A model generated the notes under the pieces. It was not told the DNA's origin, did no database searches, and was given only the letters and a program-made list of their open reading frames with translations. A stretch of DNA of 64,000 nucleotides, taken from contig MEOK01000004.1 in assembly GCA_001769195.1 (NCBI GenBank), positions 186,001 through 250,000 on the forward strand, written 5' to 3'. Positions 1 to 9,545 of this stretch are shown piece by piece. The stretch is from Bacteroidetes bacterium GWF2_40_14 (GTDB lineage Bacteria; Bacteroidota; Bacteroidia; Bacteroidales; UBA932). The position numbers were made by a program, and so were the translations under genes. Every line of letters begins with the position of its first letter. The first letter of the stretch is position 1.

Positions 1-2
1 AG

Positions 3-2369
3 GGCTTGTTATTGGGTTATTACAATAACAAATATACCTATGAGGAGTTCTCTGCTGCAGTGGAGAAAATGATTGCTACAAACACTGACTGGTATGATTT
101 GCTATTTAGAAATTCTGTCACGAACAACCATACAGTTAATGTTAGTGGAGGTTCCGGCAGGACAACATATTACATCTCATTAGGATATTTAAAGAATCTC
201 GGAACAGCTAAAGGAAGTGATTATGAGAGATATTCAGCTCTAACGAAGGTTAATACATGGATCAATAATAAATTATATGTTGGATTTCAAATAAATGCAT
301 CAAAAACAAAAGGCAACGGATTTCACAGTTCTGTAAACCCAAACACCTATGCTTTTGAAACATCAAGAACAATACCCTGCTATAACGACGATGGCACCTA
401 TTTTAAGTATTTAACCCAGCAAAAATCTCAGACAGCAGTTCTTTCTGCCCCTAAAGAGGAGTTGAAATATAATATCCTTAACGAAATGGATCTTACCGGA
501 TCGAGCAGTAACATAACAAATATTACTGCGCAGTTAAACCTTCAGTATAATTTCTCCTCTTCTTTCCGGTATAAATTATTAGGTGGATTCGATCAGTCTA
601 GGACAAACAATTTAAGCTGGGCTGGTGAGGAGTCTAACTATGTTTCAATGATAAGGGGTTGGAATGCAGGAACATTAGTGCAGGGAACAACGGATTTTGA
701 TGCCTCATCTATTCCATGGGGCGGAATTTTAACAAATAATGATCAAAAAAAGGATTCATACTCATTAAGAAACACTTTGGAATATAGTCATCTTTTTAAT
801 GATATCCATCTGGTAAACTTTATGGGTGCTTTAGAACTCAGGAGTGTAAAATACAACGGGCTTTCATCTAAGTTTTACGGTTGGCAACCGGAAAGAGGAC
901 AGTCTATTTCCCCGGCTCTCACAACAGGGTACTATGGAGTATTAAATTCTCTGAGACCAACATTAACAGACAATATTGTCAATAATATGTCTTGGATTGG
1001 CAGTGCCACCTATTCTTACAAGGATAAAGTAACTGTAAACGGTAATATCAGAGCAGATGGTTCAAATAACTTTGGTGATAACCCGGCCTACAGATTTCTT
1101 CCGATTTGGTCATTGGCTGCAAGGTATACAATAAGTAATGAAAAGTTTCTGAAGAACCGTGACTTTCTGGAGTATCTTGCAATCAGGGCATCATATGGTA
1201 TTCAGGGGAATATTGACAAAGCTACATCACCTGATTTAATTATACAGGTGGGTTCTAAAAATTCCCTGACAGGACTAAACGAATCGTTCTTTAAATACTT
1301 GCCAAACCCAGACTTAAGATGGGAGAGGACAAGTTCTTATAATTTCGGTCTGGACTACTCCTTTTTTAAACCAAAGGGGTTCAGGAGTGAGAGTATATTA
1401 TCCGGGACTATAGATGTCTATAACAAATATGGCGATCAAATAATTGTCAGCAGAAGTGTTTCTCAGATTATTGGAATGGATATGGTAAAAATCAACGGGG
1501 GAAAACTAAGAAATTATGGTATTGAAGGGAGTATAAATATTGTTCCCTATCAAAACAAGGATTTTTCTTCTTCCTTCCGTTTTATTTTCTCATACAACAA
1601 AAATATTCTTCTAGAGGCAAATAAAGAGATGAATATCACAAGCTCCGATAAAATAAACGGGAATGCTCTTGTAGAGAACCTGCCGATTGGCGCATTTTAT
1701 TCATATGAGTTTGCTGGGCTAAATGAGAAATATGGTTTCCCTATGTTCTATAACAATAACGGAGAGAAGAGATACGCTCTATATCCAGAAGAGATGAATC
1801 TTGTATACTCGGGAAAAAGCACGCCGGACTTTAATGGAGGCTTGGACCTGTCTGCAAGATATAAGCGATTTTATCTAAGTGTAGGGCTTCAATACTCAAT
1901 GGGGGGTGCTGGAAGATTGCCAAATTTATACAGAGCTAATTATTATGCTGTTTTTGACCCTTTGGCAAATGTGTCAAAAGATTTCAACAACCGTTGGAGA
2001 AAATCAGGGGATGAGTTAAATACCAATATACCTGTCATTTGGGATAACGATAAATACAACATTGCAAAGAATGAACTAAATGCTCCTGTTTTTCTGACCT
2101 CTGCAAAGACACCACTCGAAATGTATGATTACAGCAGTGTACGAGTTGCAAGTACAGATAATATAAGACTGCGAAATATTAACTTCAGCTATGTGTTCCC
2201 TGAAGCGCTTGTGACAAAATATGGGATGCAGTCACTGACTATAAATTTCCAGGCAGAAAACCTGTTTATAATTTGCGATAAGAGATGGCAGGGCAGAGAT
2301 CCGGAATCGGGATCATCTAATACTCCAATTCCAAAAATATTTTCACTTGGACTAAATATGACTTTCTAA
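3..2369 (+). CDS. SusC/RagA-type TonB-dependent outer-membrane receptor, 5'-truncated by window edge
   Basis: This is the C-terminal part (about 789 codons) of a SusC-family TonB-dependent transporter; the frame is open to the left edge, so the signal peptide, carboxypeptidase-like domain and most of the plug lie outside the window. What is visible is beta-barrel: alternating aromatic-rich strands, the SusC-typical segment NPDLRWERT near the middle, and a C-terminus of the type found in these barrels (LRNINFSYVFPE, then a final aromatic strand ending in NMTF). In this family the barrel sits in the outer membrane and works with the SusD lipoprotein encoded 10 bases downstream to import oligomers using TonB energy. 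The substrate cannot be read from the sequence, but the neighbouring thioredoxins and peptidases favour peptides over glycans. Confident as to family. Confidence 0.95.
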   Translation, partial: GLLLGYYNNKYTYEEFSAAVEKMIATNTDWYDLLFRNSVTNNHTVNVSGGSGRTTYYISLGYLKNLGTAKGSDYERYSALTKVNTWINNKLYVGFQINASKTKGNGFHSSVNPNTYAFETSRTIPCYNDDGTYFKYLTQQKSQTAVLSAPKEELKYNILNEMDLTGSSSNITNITAQLNLQYNFSSSFRYKLLGGFDQSRTNNLSWAGEESNYVSMIRGWNAGTLVQGTTDFDASSIPWGGILTNNDQKKDSYSLRNTLEYSHLFNDIHLVNFMGALELRSVKYNGLSSKFYGWQPERGQSISPALTTGYYGVLNSLRPTLTDNIVNNMSWIGSATYSYKDKVTVNGNIRADGSNNFGDNPAYRFLPIWSLAARYTISNEKFLKNRDFLEYLAIRASYGIQGNIDKATSPDLIIQVGSKNSLTGLNESFFKYLPNPDLRWERTSSYNFGLDYSFFKPKGFRSESILSGTIDVYNKYGDQIIVSRSVSQIIGMDMVKINGGKLRNYGIEGSINIVPYQNKDFSSSFRFIFSYNKNILLEANKEMNITSSDKINGNALVENLPIGAFYSYEFAGLNEKYGFPMFYNNNGEKRYALYPEEMNLVYSGKSTPDFNGGLDLSARYKRFYLSVGLQYSMGGAGRLPNLYRANYYAVFDPLANVSKDFNNRWRKSGDELNTNIPVIWDNDKYNIAKNELNAPVFLTSAKTPLEMYDYSSVRVASTDNIRLRNINFSYVFPEALVTKYGMQSLTINFQAENLFIICDKRWQGRDPESGSSNTPIPKIFSLGLNMTF

Positions 2370-2379
2370 ACATAAAAAT

Positions 2380-3888
2380 ATGAAAAAGATATTTATATAT
2401 ATAATCTTGGCAGGAGTTATAGTTAACAGTTCCTGTGCAAAATTTCTTGAACAATCGTCTCAGGATTTGATTAGACCTACTTCTGTTGCCCACTATACTG
2501 AATTGCTCCAGGGCGAGTCATATTTCAAGAGCTTCTACCAATATGGCTGGTTTGTCGATGTCATGACAGACGACATTATGACTATTGACCCTATGTATCA
2601 GGCTTCAGTAGCTAACACAAAAGCTATTTACTGCAGGTATGCTTTCCAATGGGACAAAGATCTTGAGAACCCGGAAGGAACATTTGTGGACCAATTATTC
2701 AAACATTTGTATAAAAATATTCTGGCTGCAAATACATGTTTAGAGTCACTGGATAAAATGACCGGAACAGATGATGAAAAGAATGTATTAAAAGGCCAGG
2801 CTTCCTTTGTAAGAGCATATGCATATTTTGTTCTGGCAAATCTCTATTCAAAACCATACAACAAGGCTGTTGCTACAGATCTTTGTGTACCGCTGATAAC
2901 CACCACCACACCTTCGCTTAAAAGTTATCCCAGGGCAACTATCAGTGAGATATGGGATTTGATAACCGGAGATATAGTTGCAGCAACCGATTGCCTTGCT
3001 AAGGATACAAAAGTGAGGACATATTACGAAATAAACTATAAAAGCGCGTTGATTCTGGCTTCAAGAATATTTCTGTACAAAGAGGATTATGCCAAGGTTA
3101 TCGAATATGGCGAAAAATACATGAAAATATCACCGGTATTGAAGGATATCACAGCAGTGACAATCACTATAAAGACAAGTGGAGCCAATACACCAGCATC
3201 ATTTTCGTATCCTTCAGCCAATCAGGAAATTGCCTTTACGTTTAACCCTATGACTGGTTCGAGCTCTTTGGGCTCTTACTTCTATTATACAACAGAATCT
3301 GTTGGTCTGACAGATGTTTGCATAGGAGTTTCATCTGGTATTACAGGTGCTTTAATTGATTCATATACTGCAACAGATAAAAGAAAAAACTATTGGTTTG
3401 CCCCTCCGTCAGGGCTTCCGGGTTCTATTCTAGCAAAACCTGCCTACGCTCCGGGAAAAGCTTGTTACTATGATGGAACGCGTTTTTCTCAAAACATGAG
3501 AACTGGCGAGGTGTACATGAATCTTGCAGAGGCATATGCCCGGTCTTCATCTCCAAATGTGGTTAAGTCGCTGGAGTATCTCAACTCCCTTAGGTCAAAA
3601 AGAATTGCTTCATACACCAGTCTTACTCAGTCAAATTTTGCAACTACAAGTGAACTGGTTAATTTTATATGGGGCGAAAGACGCAGAGAACTTTGTTTCG
3701 AAGAGTTTCACCGTTGGTGGGACCTGAGAAGAACCGGTCAGCCGTCAATTACTCATAAATGGTTAAATGACACTTATGTTCTTGCACAAAACGATGCAGG
3801 GTATATATTGAATTTCCCGAAAGCTGAGTTAGATTTCAACCAGCTTCTTGTTGAGAATACCAGACCGGTAAGAAATAAGACCAACTAA
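2380..3888 (+). CDS. SusD/RagB family nutrient-binding outer-membrane lipoprotein
   Basis: A 502-residue SusD-family protein. The N-terminus is a lipoprotein signal (hydrophobic stretch then SSC, with the lipidated cysteine at about residue 19). The middle is helical and TPR-like, and the C-terminal part carries the family signature ERRRELCFEEFHRWWDLRR. SusD proteins form the lid on the SusC barrel and capture substrate at the cell surface. The gene starts 10 bases after the SusC stop codon, so the two are co-transcribed. No carbohydrate-active enzyme is nearby, unlike classical polysaccharide utilisation loci; the downstream genes encode thioredoxin-fold proteins. Family assignment is firm, substrate unknown. 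Confidence 0.95.
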   Translation: MKKIFIYIILAGVIVNSSCAKFLEQSSQDLIRPTSVAHYTELLQGESYFKSFYQYGWFVDVMTDDIMTIDPMYQASVANTKAIYCRYAFQWDKDLENPEGTFVDQLFKHLYKNILAANTCLESLDKMTGTDDEKNVLKGQASFVRAYAYFVLANLYSKPYNKAVATDLCVPLITTTTPSLKSYPRATISEIWDLITGDIVAATDCLAKDTKVRTYYEINYKSALILASRIFLYKEDYAKVIEYGEKYMKISPVLKDITAVTITIKTSGANTPASFSYPSANQEIAFTFNPMTGSSSLGSYFYYTTESVGLTDVCIGVSSGITGALIDSYTATDKRKNYWFAPPSGLPGSILAKPAYAPGKACYYDGTRFSQNMRTGEVYMNLAEAYARSSSPNVVKSLEYLNSLRSKRIASYTSLTQSNFATTSELVNFIWGERRRELCFEEFHRWWDLRRTGQPSITHKWLNDTYVLAQNDAGYILNFPKAELDFNQLLVENTRPVRNKTN

Positions 3889-3910
3889 TTCATTAAACAA
3901 TTAATTCACT

Positions 3911-4801
3911 ATGAAAAAATTATTAATATTTATAATATGCTTGATAGCAGTCGTTTTGAATTACTCTTGTATATCAAAGGATGACTTCACAGGGGAATTT
4001 AAGATGAGTGAGGAATTACCTGTCTTTACATCTACACCTTCTGGTTTAAAGGCACAGGAAAAGTACAATAAATATGGGGTTATTTTCAAACCATCATTTC
4101 CTTTCTCTGAATTTAGCTGGAATTGGAACACAATTTTGACCTCAGGAGAACCCGGAACAACAGGATTCAGATATACTCCGGCCGATTTAAATTTTGCAGC
4201 TGAAGTAATGGACTCTGTAGATAAATGGGTATTTCAGATTTTCCCTTTAGATTTTATTAAAGATAAAATGCCAATAAAAATTCTGATGGCAGATACTTTA
4301 GCTAACAGATTTACTCTTTCCAGTGCAATTGTTTCCAGAATATGGGAGGGTAATGTTACTGATAATTATACAATAATTGGATACGCATCTTCCAGATTTA
4401 CAACAGCTAAGAAGACAAGGTTCCTTATTCAAAGCTGGTTGTCGTTGTTTGTGGAAAAAATGGTCAGTTCAGAAAGAATTTCCATTCCTGGTGCCTTTTT
4501 GGCTCTAAGTGCAACAGGTTATGCTAAAGCTTCATTCACCAATGCGGAGGATGTTGTTACCCTTTACGGGTTACTGAATAAAAGTCGTAAAAAACAGAAT
4601 ACTGGATCAGCTACTGCCGCTTGGTATCAAACATATCCTGCACAGGATTTTGGCGATTTTGTAGCATTTACCGTATATGTTCCTGAAGCAGAAAAATTAA
4701 CCTACTATGCAAAAAATTCAATGATCAAAACAAAGGTTGATTTGGTTAAAGGATATTTCCTGGACAATTTTGGAATAACATTGCCATACATACCAAGATA
4801 A
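3911..4801 (+). CDS. SusCD-associated lipoprotein, possibly a degenerate metallopeptidase-like protein
   Basis: A 296-residue exported protein with a lipoprotein signal and lipidated cysteine at about residue 20 (LNYSC). It follows susD by 22 bases and belongs to the same operon. The overall plan (N-terminal linker, a segment about 180 residues before the end, and a C-terminal stretch reading VDLVKGYFLDNFGI) reminds me of the putative zinc-binding metallopeptidase lipoproteins commonly encoded beside SusCD pairs. No HExxH motif is present, however: the corresponding helix reads RFLIQSWLSLFVEKM. If the relationship is real this is a non-catalytic, perhaps substrate-binding, version. The family resemblance is from memory and weak; the surface-lipoprotein call is good. 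Confidence 0.6.
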   Translation: MKKLLIFIICLIAVVLNYSCISKDDFTGEFKMSEELPVFTSTPSGLKAQEKYNKYGVIFKPSFPFSEFSWNWNTILTSGEPGTTGFRYTPADLNFAAEVMDSVDKWVFQIFPLDFIKDKMPIKILMADTLANRFTLSSAIVSRIWEGNVTDNYTIIGYASSRFTTAKKTRFLIQSWLSLFVEKMVSSERISIPGAFLALSATGYAKASFTNAEDVVTLYGLLNKSRKKQNTGSATAAWYQTYPAQDFGDFVAFTVYVPEAEKLTYYAKNSMIKTKVDLVKGYFLDNFGITLPYIPR

Positions 4802-4832
4802 AACACAAAATGCTTCTTTTAAAAATTACTAA

Positions 4833-6023
4833 ATGAAAAAAATACTAATATTTACTGCCCTTATATGTGTTTTCTCCAATAGTTTTGCCCAGGTTGGGAT
4901 AGAATTCAATCTTACCTCTACCTGGCCAGAATTACTTAAGCTCTCTGCATCTACAAACAAACTTATCTTCCTCGACTGCTATACGACCTGGTGTGGCCCT
5001 TGTAAAGGAATGGCAAAAGATGTTTTTCCCGATAAAGTCGTCGGCGACTTTATGAACAAGACTTTTATCTGCACAAGCAGGGATATGGAAAAGGGAGAAG
5101 GTATTGAATTGAACAAGACATACAAGGCATATATCCCCGGATACCCTACATATCTGCTTATAAATTCTAAAGGGGAAGTTCTTTATCAGGTGTCTGGATA
5201 TCTTGCGCCGGAAAAATTCATAGAGAGCATGAAAAGTGGATTAGAGCAAAAATCGTGGATTTCACTCACTAAAAAATACGAATCTAACAAAAGGGACTGG
5301 GGTGTTTCCAATGAATATTTTGCACGTCTGGAAGCTGCCTATCAAACAAAAATACTCGACTCTGTAAAAAATGAAGTTCTTCCTATGTTAACTTTTGAAG
5401 ACATTTCCAATGATAAAAATGCTTATAATATATTCCGCAAATATTTTAAAAATGTAGAGGATCCACTTTTTGCAAAATTCATGGGGAGCACCATTTATAG
5501 AAAATACAAGGAACCTGAAAGTGAAATCGGTATATGGAGCGGTAGATTGTATAGCAGCAAAGTCAGAGAGTATTATTCAATTCTTCTCAAAGATAAAAGC
5601 TTATATAATTTGAAAAACGCAGAGAAATTGTTGTCGGAAATGAGACGCTTCACTTTTAGTGGGAGAGAAGAGATGATTGTCTGCATACTTTTATACAATG
5701 CAGCTTTTAATAATGAGGCAGATAAATATTTCAATATACTCGACAATGCAAAAAACTTTGGTCTGCTAAGGTATAAGGGTTCTGAGATAAGCAATATTAT
5801 TAGAACATACTACAGCAATCCTGCCAGCAAAAATGTGTTAGATAAGTGTCTGCAATATACAGCAGTGGACCCTCATCAGAAATTTCTCCTTTCTAACGAA
5901 CTTAGAAATTATGCATATTTTCTGGAGAAAATAGGAGATAAGGCTCAGTCGGCCACTTTGATGCAAAAAGCGGACAGCGTTGACAGGGATTTGAAAGAAA
6001 AATTCAGCTCAATGTTAAAATAG
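4833..6023 (+). CDS. Exported thioredoxin-fold protein (WCGPC), SusCD-associated
   Basis: A 396-residue protein with a cleavable signal peptide (ends about SFAQ, residue 20) and an N-terminal thioredoxin domain (about 30-140). The active site W53-C54-G-P-C57 is intact, followed by the subfamily block MEKGEGIEL and the cis-proline region GYPTYLLI. The remaining roughly 250 residues are mostly helical and unassigned. It is a close relative of the proteins at 7724 and 43943, which share the (E)KGEG and YPT blocks. The expected role is periplasmic disulfide reduction or exchange, perhaps on substrates brought in by the SusCD pair. The gene is in the same operon, 31 bases after the preceding gene and 7 before the next. 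Confidence 0.88.
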   Translation: MKKILIFTALICVFSNSFAQVGIEFNLTSTWPELLKLSASTNKLIFLDCYTTWCGPCKGMAKDVFPDKVVGDFMNKTFICTSRDMEKGEGIELNKTYKAYIPGYPTYLLINSKGEVLYQVSGYLAPEKFIESMKSGLEQKSWISLTKKYESNKRDWGVSNEYFARLEAAYQTKILDSVKNEVLPMLTFEDISNDKNAYNIFRKYFKNVEDPLFAKFMGSTIYRKYKEPESEIGIWSGRLYSSKVREYYSILLKDKSLYNLKNAEKLLSEMRRFTFSGREEMIVCILLYNAAFNNEADKYFNILDNAKNFGLLRYKGSEISNIIRTYYSNPASKNVLDKCLQYTAVDPHQKFLLSNELRNYAYFLEKIGDKAQSATLMQKADSVDRDLKEKFSSMLK

Positions 6024-6030
6024 AGAAAAA

Positions 6031-7152
6031 ATGAAACATTTTAGAATAACAGTAATTCTGCTGCTAATCACATCTTTGTCATATTCGCAACAGAAAGTGG
6101 TTAGAATACATTTAGAATTTCCATCTGCAAAAGAAGGAGAAAGAATTTATCTTTGTAAAGAGAGCAACAGGACTCAAAAAATATTTGATATAATTGATTC
6201 ATTATCAGTAGGAAATACGAGAAAGCATACATTTGAACTGAAAAATCCTCAGGCAGATAAATATCAGGTCAGATTATCAAAAAACAAACTGGATCTCTTT
6301 ATAGATGGTATTTCTGATACATATATCATATTGAATGATCCTTTTGCCAAGACTTACATTAAAAGTAACGCAACAGACACATTAATACGTCTTTACGAGA
6401 AAGCAAATCAGAATTTCGCGTTTTCGCAAATTTACCTGGGTTTATCTAATAAAAAATACATTGACCAGGGAACTACAATGCCGGATTCAATTCTTAAACC
6501 TATTTTAAAGATGATAGACACCTTGAATCTTCAAAAAGGCAATATATGCAAAGAGGCATTAAACAGGTCTGATTTATCTCTTGCATATATTGTTTTGAGT
6601 GGAGGAGCCTCTCAATACGAGAATATAGAGATAAATAAGGCATATGACAGAATGAGTTTAATCATAAGACAGTCTGACATTGGAAAAGAATTCAAAGCTT
6701 TTCTCGATAAGTTAAATAATCTTTCTGTTGGAGGGAAAGTGCCGGATTTTACAGAAAAGACTCCGGATGGAAAAGAGGTTCGGCTTTATGACTTTATAAA
6801 AGGAAAGAAAGTTATTCTGATAGATTTCTGGGCATCGTGGTGCGGTCCGTGCAGGAAAGAGAATCCTAACGTTGTAAAAATATTTTACGAAAATAAGGAG
6901 AAGGGTTTCGATGTCATAAGTGTCTCATTAGATAGTAAAATGGAGAACTGGACCGCTGCAATAGAAACGGACGGGCTTACATGGACTCATGTGTCTGATC
7001 TGGGAGGATGGAAGGAAAAAACTGCAAAATTGTATAATGTAACAGCTGTCCCCTGTACTTTTCTAATTGATTCAACAGGGATAATCATTGCAACCAACCT
7101 CCGGGGGGAGGAGTTAAAGGATAAAATTGAGTCATTGTGCAATAGTAAATAA
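6031..7152 (+). CDS. TlpA/AhpC-TSA-type thiol-disulfide oxidoreductase with DUF4369-like N-terminal domain
   Basis: A 373-residue exported protein: signal peptide to about SYSQ (20), an N-terminal beta-rich DUF4369-like domain (about 22-120), a helical linker, and a C-terminal TlpA-type thioredoxin domain (about 233-370) with W270-C271-G-P-C274 and the cis-Pro site TAVPCTFLID. TlpA-type proteins reduce periplasmic disulfides. The extra cysteine next to the cis-proline (VPC) is uncommon and could alter reactivity. The gene is third in a run of SusCD-linked genes and lies 29 bases before the sigma factor gene. The enzyme class is clear; the physiological partner is not. Confidence 0.88.
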   Translation: MKHFRITVILLLITSLSYSQQKVVRIHLEFPSAKEGERIYLCKESNRTQKIFDIIDSLSVGNTRKHTFELKNPQADKYQVRLSKNKLDLFIDGISDTYIILNDPFAKTYIKSNATDTLIRLYEKANQNFAFSQIYLGLSNKKYIDQGTTMPDSILKPILKMIDTLNLQKGNICKEALNRSDLSLAYIVLSGGASQYENIEINKAYDRMSLIIRQSDIGKEFKAFLDKLNNLSVGGKVPDFTEKTPDGKEVRLYDFIKGKKVILIDFWASWCGPCRKENPNVVKIFYENKEKGFDVISVSLDSKMENWTAAIETDGLTWTHVSDLGGWKEKTAKLYNVTAVPCTFLIDSTGIIIATNLRGEELKDKIESLCNSK

Positions 7153-7181
7153 TTCAACAATCATATAAAAACGATTTTATC

Positions 7182-7727
7182 GTGCTAGACGAAGTTATAT
7201 TCAACAACATTCAAAAAAGAGACAGTAAGGCTCTCGAATACCTTTTTGACAAGTATTACGAGCCATTATATCTTTTTGCCAGAAAGTTGGTATATAATCC
7301 TGATGTCGCCAATGATGTTGTGCAAATTGTATTTATTAAAATCTGGGAGAAATCCTCAAGAATACACCTTACCCACAGTCTCAAGAATTACCTTTTTATA
7401 TCTGTAAAAAATGAATGTCTGCAATATCTGAGAAGTCTCAAAATAAGGGACAATAATAATCGATTATGGGCACTGGCGTATATCGAGGCTATGAACATAG
7501 ATTCAATGGATGAATCATTGGATGAATTAATGGTGCAGATAAGACTACTAATCGAAAAGCTTCCTCGTCAATGTAAGACAATCTATAAATACAGGGCATT
7601 TTACGGCTATAAATATACCGATATCGCAGGATTGATGAATACAACAGAGAATGTTGTAAAAGTTCAGATGCACAGGGCAAACAGAAGGTTGAAAGAGATG
7701 TTCATGAATAATCAAAATTTAAAATGA
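7182..7727 (+). CDS. ECF-type RNA polymerase sigma factor
   Basis: A 181-residue sigma-70 family ECF factor of the Bacteroidota type. Region 2 is seen in the block VANDVVQIVFIKIWEK (residues about 42-57), and region 4 in the C-terminal helix-turn-helix (YKYTDIAGLMNTTENVVKVQ). The start is GTG at 7182, which gives the usual N-terminus for these proteins. Such factors normally sit next to a FecR anti-sigma gene, but none is present here: the upstream neighbours are exported thioredoxins and the 3' end overlaps the next thioredoxin gene by 4 bases (ATGA), implying translational coupling. It may direct transcription of this SusCD/thioredoxin locus, or respond to an anti-sigma factor encoded elsewhere. 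Confidence 0.9.
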   Translation: MLDEVIFNNIQKRDSKALEYLFDKYYEPLYLFARKLVYNPDVANDVVQIVFIKIWEKSSRIHLTHSLKNYLFISVKNECLQYLRSLKIRDNNNRLWALAYIEAMNIDSMDESLDELMVQIRLLIEKLPRQCKTIYKYRAFYGYKYTDIAGLMNTTENVVKVQMHRANRRLKEMFMNNQNLK

Positions 7728-9124
7728 TGAAGAAATTATTATTGATATTATTGTTATGCTCCACTTCAATTGTATACTCACAGGGAATCGTTTTCGAAGA
7801 AGGAAAGTTCATTGAGGTAACTGAAATTGCAAAAAAAACAGGCAAGATTGTTTTTATAGACTTCTATACAGATTGGTGTGGACCCTGCAGGAATATGGTT
7901 CAGAATATATTTCCGATAAAAGAGGTAGGCTCCTTTTATAACAGCAATTTCATAAATTATAAGATAAATGCAGAGAAGGGAGAGGGTATTGAACTAGCAA
8001 AAAGGTATTCAGTTTCTGCCTATCCTACATATTTTTTCATCAACGAAAAAGGCGATGTTATTTATAAATTCATGGGAGCAAGAGATCAGGAAGGCATTAT
8101 TAAAGAGGGAAACAAAGCATTGTTATTGAAAAGCAATATCGAAAAAATCTCATTGATGGAGAAAGTCTGTAAAAACCATAAAAATGATACAAATTTTCTT
8201 AAAGAGTATGTTGATCTTCTAATCGAGAGTGGCAGAGAGGCAGGAGAACCACTTAATAATTATATTTTACTGATGGATAATGATGCAATGCAAGATCTCA
8301 ATAATATCAGATATTTTGAAAATATCAGTTTATATTCTCCGGCAGTGATGGATAAAATGATTGCAACATTATCTTATCTGTATGGCATTGACCCCAAATC
8401 AGGCCTTTTTGCGAAACTTAATAAAGCATCTGTCAAATCGTTAAGTACCCTTCTTAGAAACTCCGGGAAAAAATCAACTGTAGATGAGCTTGAATCATTA
8501 CTAGTCATTAAATCAAAATTTACTGATTTTGGTAACAAGGATAATATAACGCTAGCATCAATGGGAAGCGGTATAGCGTTGATGCCGGCAGATGAATTAA
8601 GGTTATCATACTATAAGGCACATAAAATGGTCATAGAATATTCTCTTTTATTTGAGAGGTATATTGACAACTACATAGCTCTTAATTCAGCAGAGAAAAT
8701 AGAAAAAGAGAACATGAATTTGGAGATAATGTTGGATGATGGCATGAAAAAGCTGGCTGAATCCGGAAAAAGTAAAGAAGAGATAGAAAACTCAAAGAAA
8801 ATGTTCGGAATGGTAAATGTGTTCAGAACAGTAAATTTCAGATACTATTCAACATATATACTTAATGGTTATACAGATTATCTTACATATAACAACAACA
8901 GCATAGAGGCCATAACCAAAGTATCAGGATGGATAGAATATTCATATCTGACTTGCAAACAATATGATATAGCAGAAACCGCAGCAAATATTCTGATAAA
9001 ACTTAATTACCCGGCTAAAGCAAGGATAATAATTGAAGATTTTCTGAAAAACAATACTAACAACAAGTCCATTACACCAGAGCAAATGGAAACAATAAGA
9101 AATATTCTTTACAGCTTATTATAG
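7724..9124 (+). CDS. Exported thioredoxin-fold protein (WCGPC) with long helical C-terminal region
   Basis: A 466-residue protein with a signal peptide ending near VYSQ (20) and a thioredoxin domain at about 25-130. The active site is W51-C52-G-P-C55, followed by the subfamily block AEKGEGIEL and cis-proline YPTYFFI. Residues 140-466 are helical with no recognised domain. It is paralogous to the proteins at 4833 and 43943. The start codon overlaps the sigma factor stop codon in an ATGA, so the two are probably translated together. It is the last gene of this cluster; about 60 bases follow before the next gene and I see no clear terminator there. A periplasmic redox role is inferred from the domain. 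Confidence 0.87.
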   Translation: MMKKLLLILLLCSTSIVYSQGIVFEEGKFIEVTEIAKKTGKIVFIDFYTDWCGPCRNMVQNIFPIKEVGSFYNSNFINYKINAEKGEGIELAKRYSVSAYPTYFFINEKGDVIYKFMGARDQEGIIKEGNKALLLKSNIEKISLMEKVCKNHKNDTNFLKEYVDLLIESGREAGEPLNNYILLMDNDAMQDLNNIRYFENISLYSPAVMDKMIATLSYLYGIDPKSGLFAKLNKASVKSLSTLLRNSGKKSTVDELESLLVIKSKFTDFGNKDNITLASMGSGIALMPADELRLSYYKAHKMVIEYSLLFERYIDNYIALNSAEKIEKENMNLEIMLDDGMKKLAESGKSKEEIENSKKMFGMVNVFRTVNFRYYSTYILNGYTDYLTYNNNSIEAITKVSGWIEYSYLTCKQYDIAETAANILIKLNYPAKARIIIEDFLKNNTNNKSITPEQMETIRNILYSLL

Positions 9125-9186
9125 GAAGATTAAACTAATTCGGAGATGAGCAGTCAAATAGCCAAACTATATTAATACATTTCCTA

Positions 9187-9528
9187 ATGAAAAAAATCGT
9201 TCTATTTATCGCAGTTGCGTTGTTCGCTGTGGGAGCAAACGCACAACAACGTCAGGTTGGTCCAAAAGAGCCTGTGGCATTTGCAAAAGAGAAAATTGCA
9301 AACATGGCAAAGTATGTAGAGATTACTAAAGAAGACAGTACAAAGTTGCAGAAAATTTTTGTAGACTATCAGAAAGAGGCTACTGCTATGGAAGACAGGG
9401 TAAAACGTTCTGAGATTGTAAAAGCACTTCAGGGTAAGCTCGAAGCTGCACTAGGCAAAGAGAAGTACAAGATTTACAGAGAAAAATCAGCAGCAGATCC
9501 TGCCAACCAACGCGGAATGCATCGCTAA
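9187..9528 (+). CDS. Small exported helical protein, unknown function
   Basis: A 113-residue protein with a clear signal peptide (cleaved about after ANAQ, residue 20) and a charged, helical remainder rich in Lys and Glu that ends in a basic tail. It has some look of Spy/CpxP-like periplasmic helical proteins, but no LTxxQ motif is evident and I do not assign it. It lies 18 bases before the S46 peptidase gene in the same orientation, so it is probably co-transcribed with the exported peptidases and may act as a small periplasmic chaperone or partner. It could equally be a lineage-specific protein of unrelated role. Confidence 0.7.
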   Translation: MKKIVLFIAVALFAVGANAQQRQVGPKEPVAFAKEKIANMAKYVEITKEDSTKLQKIFVDYQKEATAMEDRVKRSEIVKALQGKLEAALGKEKYKIYREKSAADPANQRGMHR

Positions 9529-9545
9529 GGAATTAAAATAGAATA

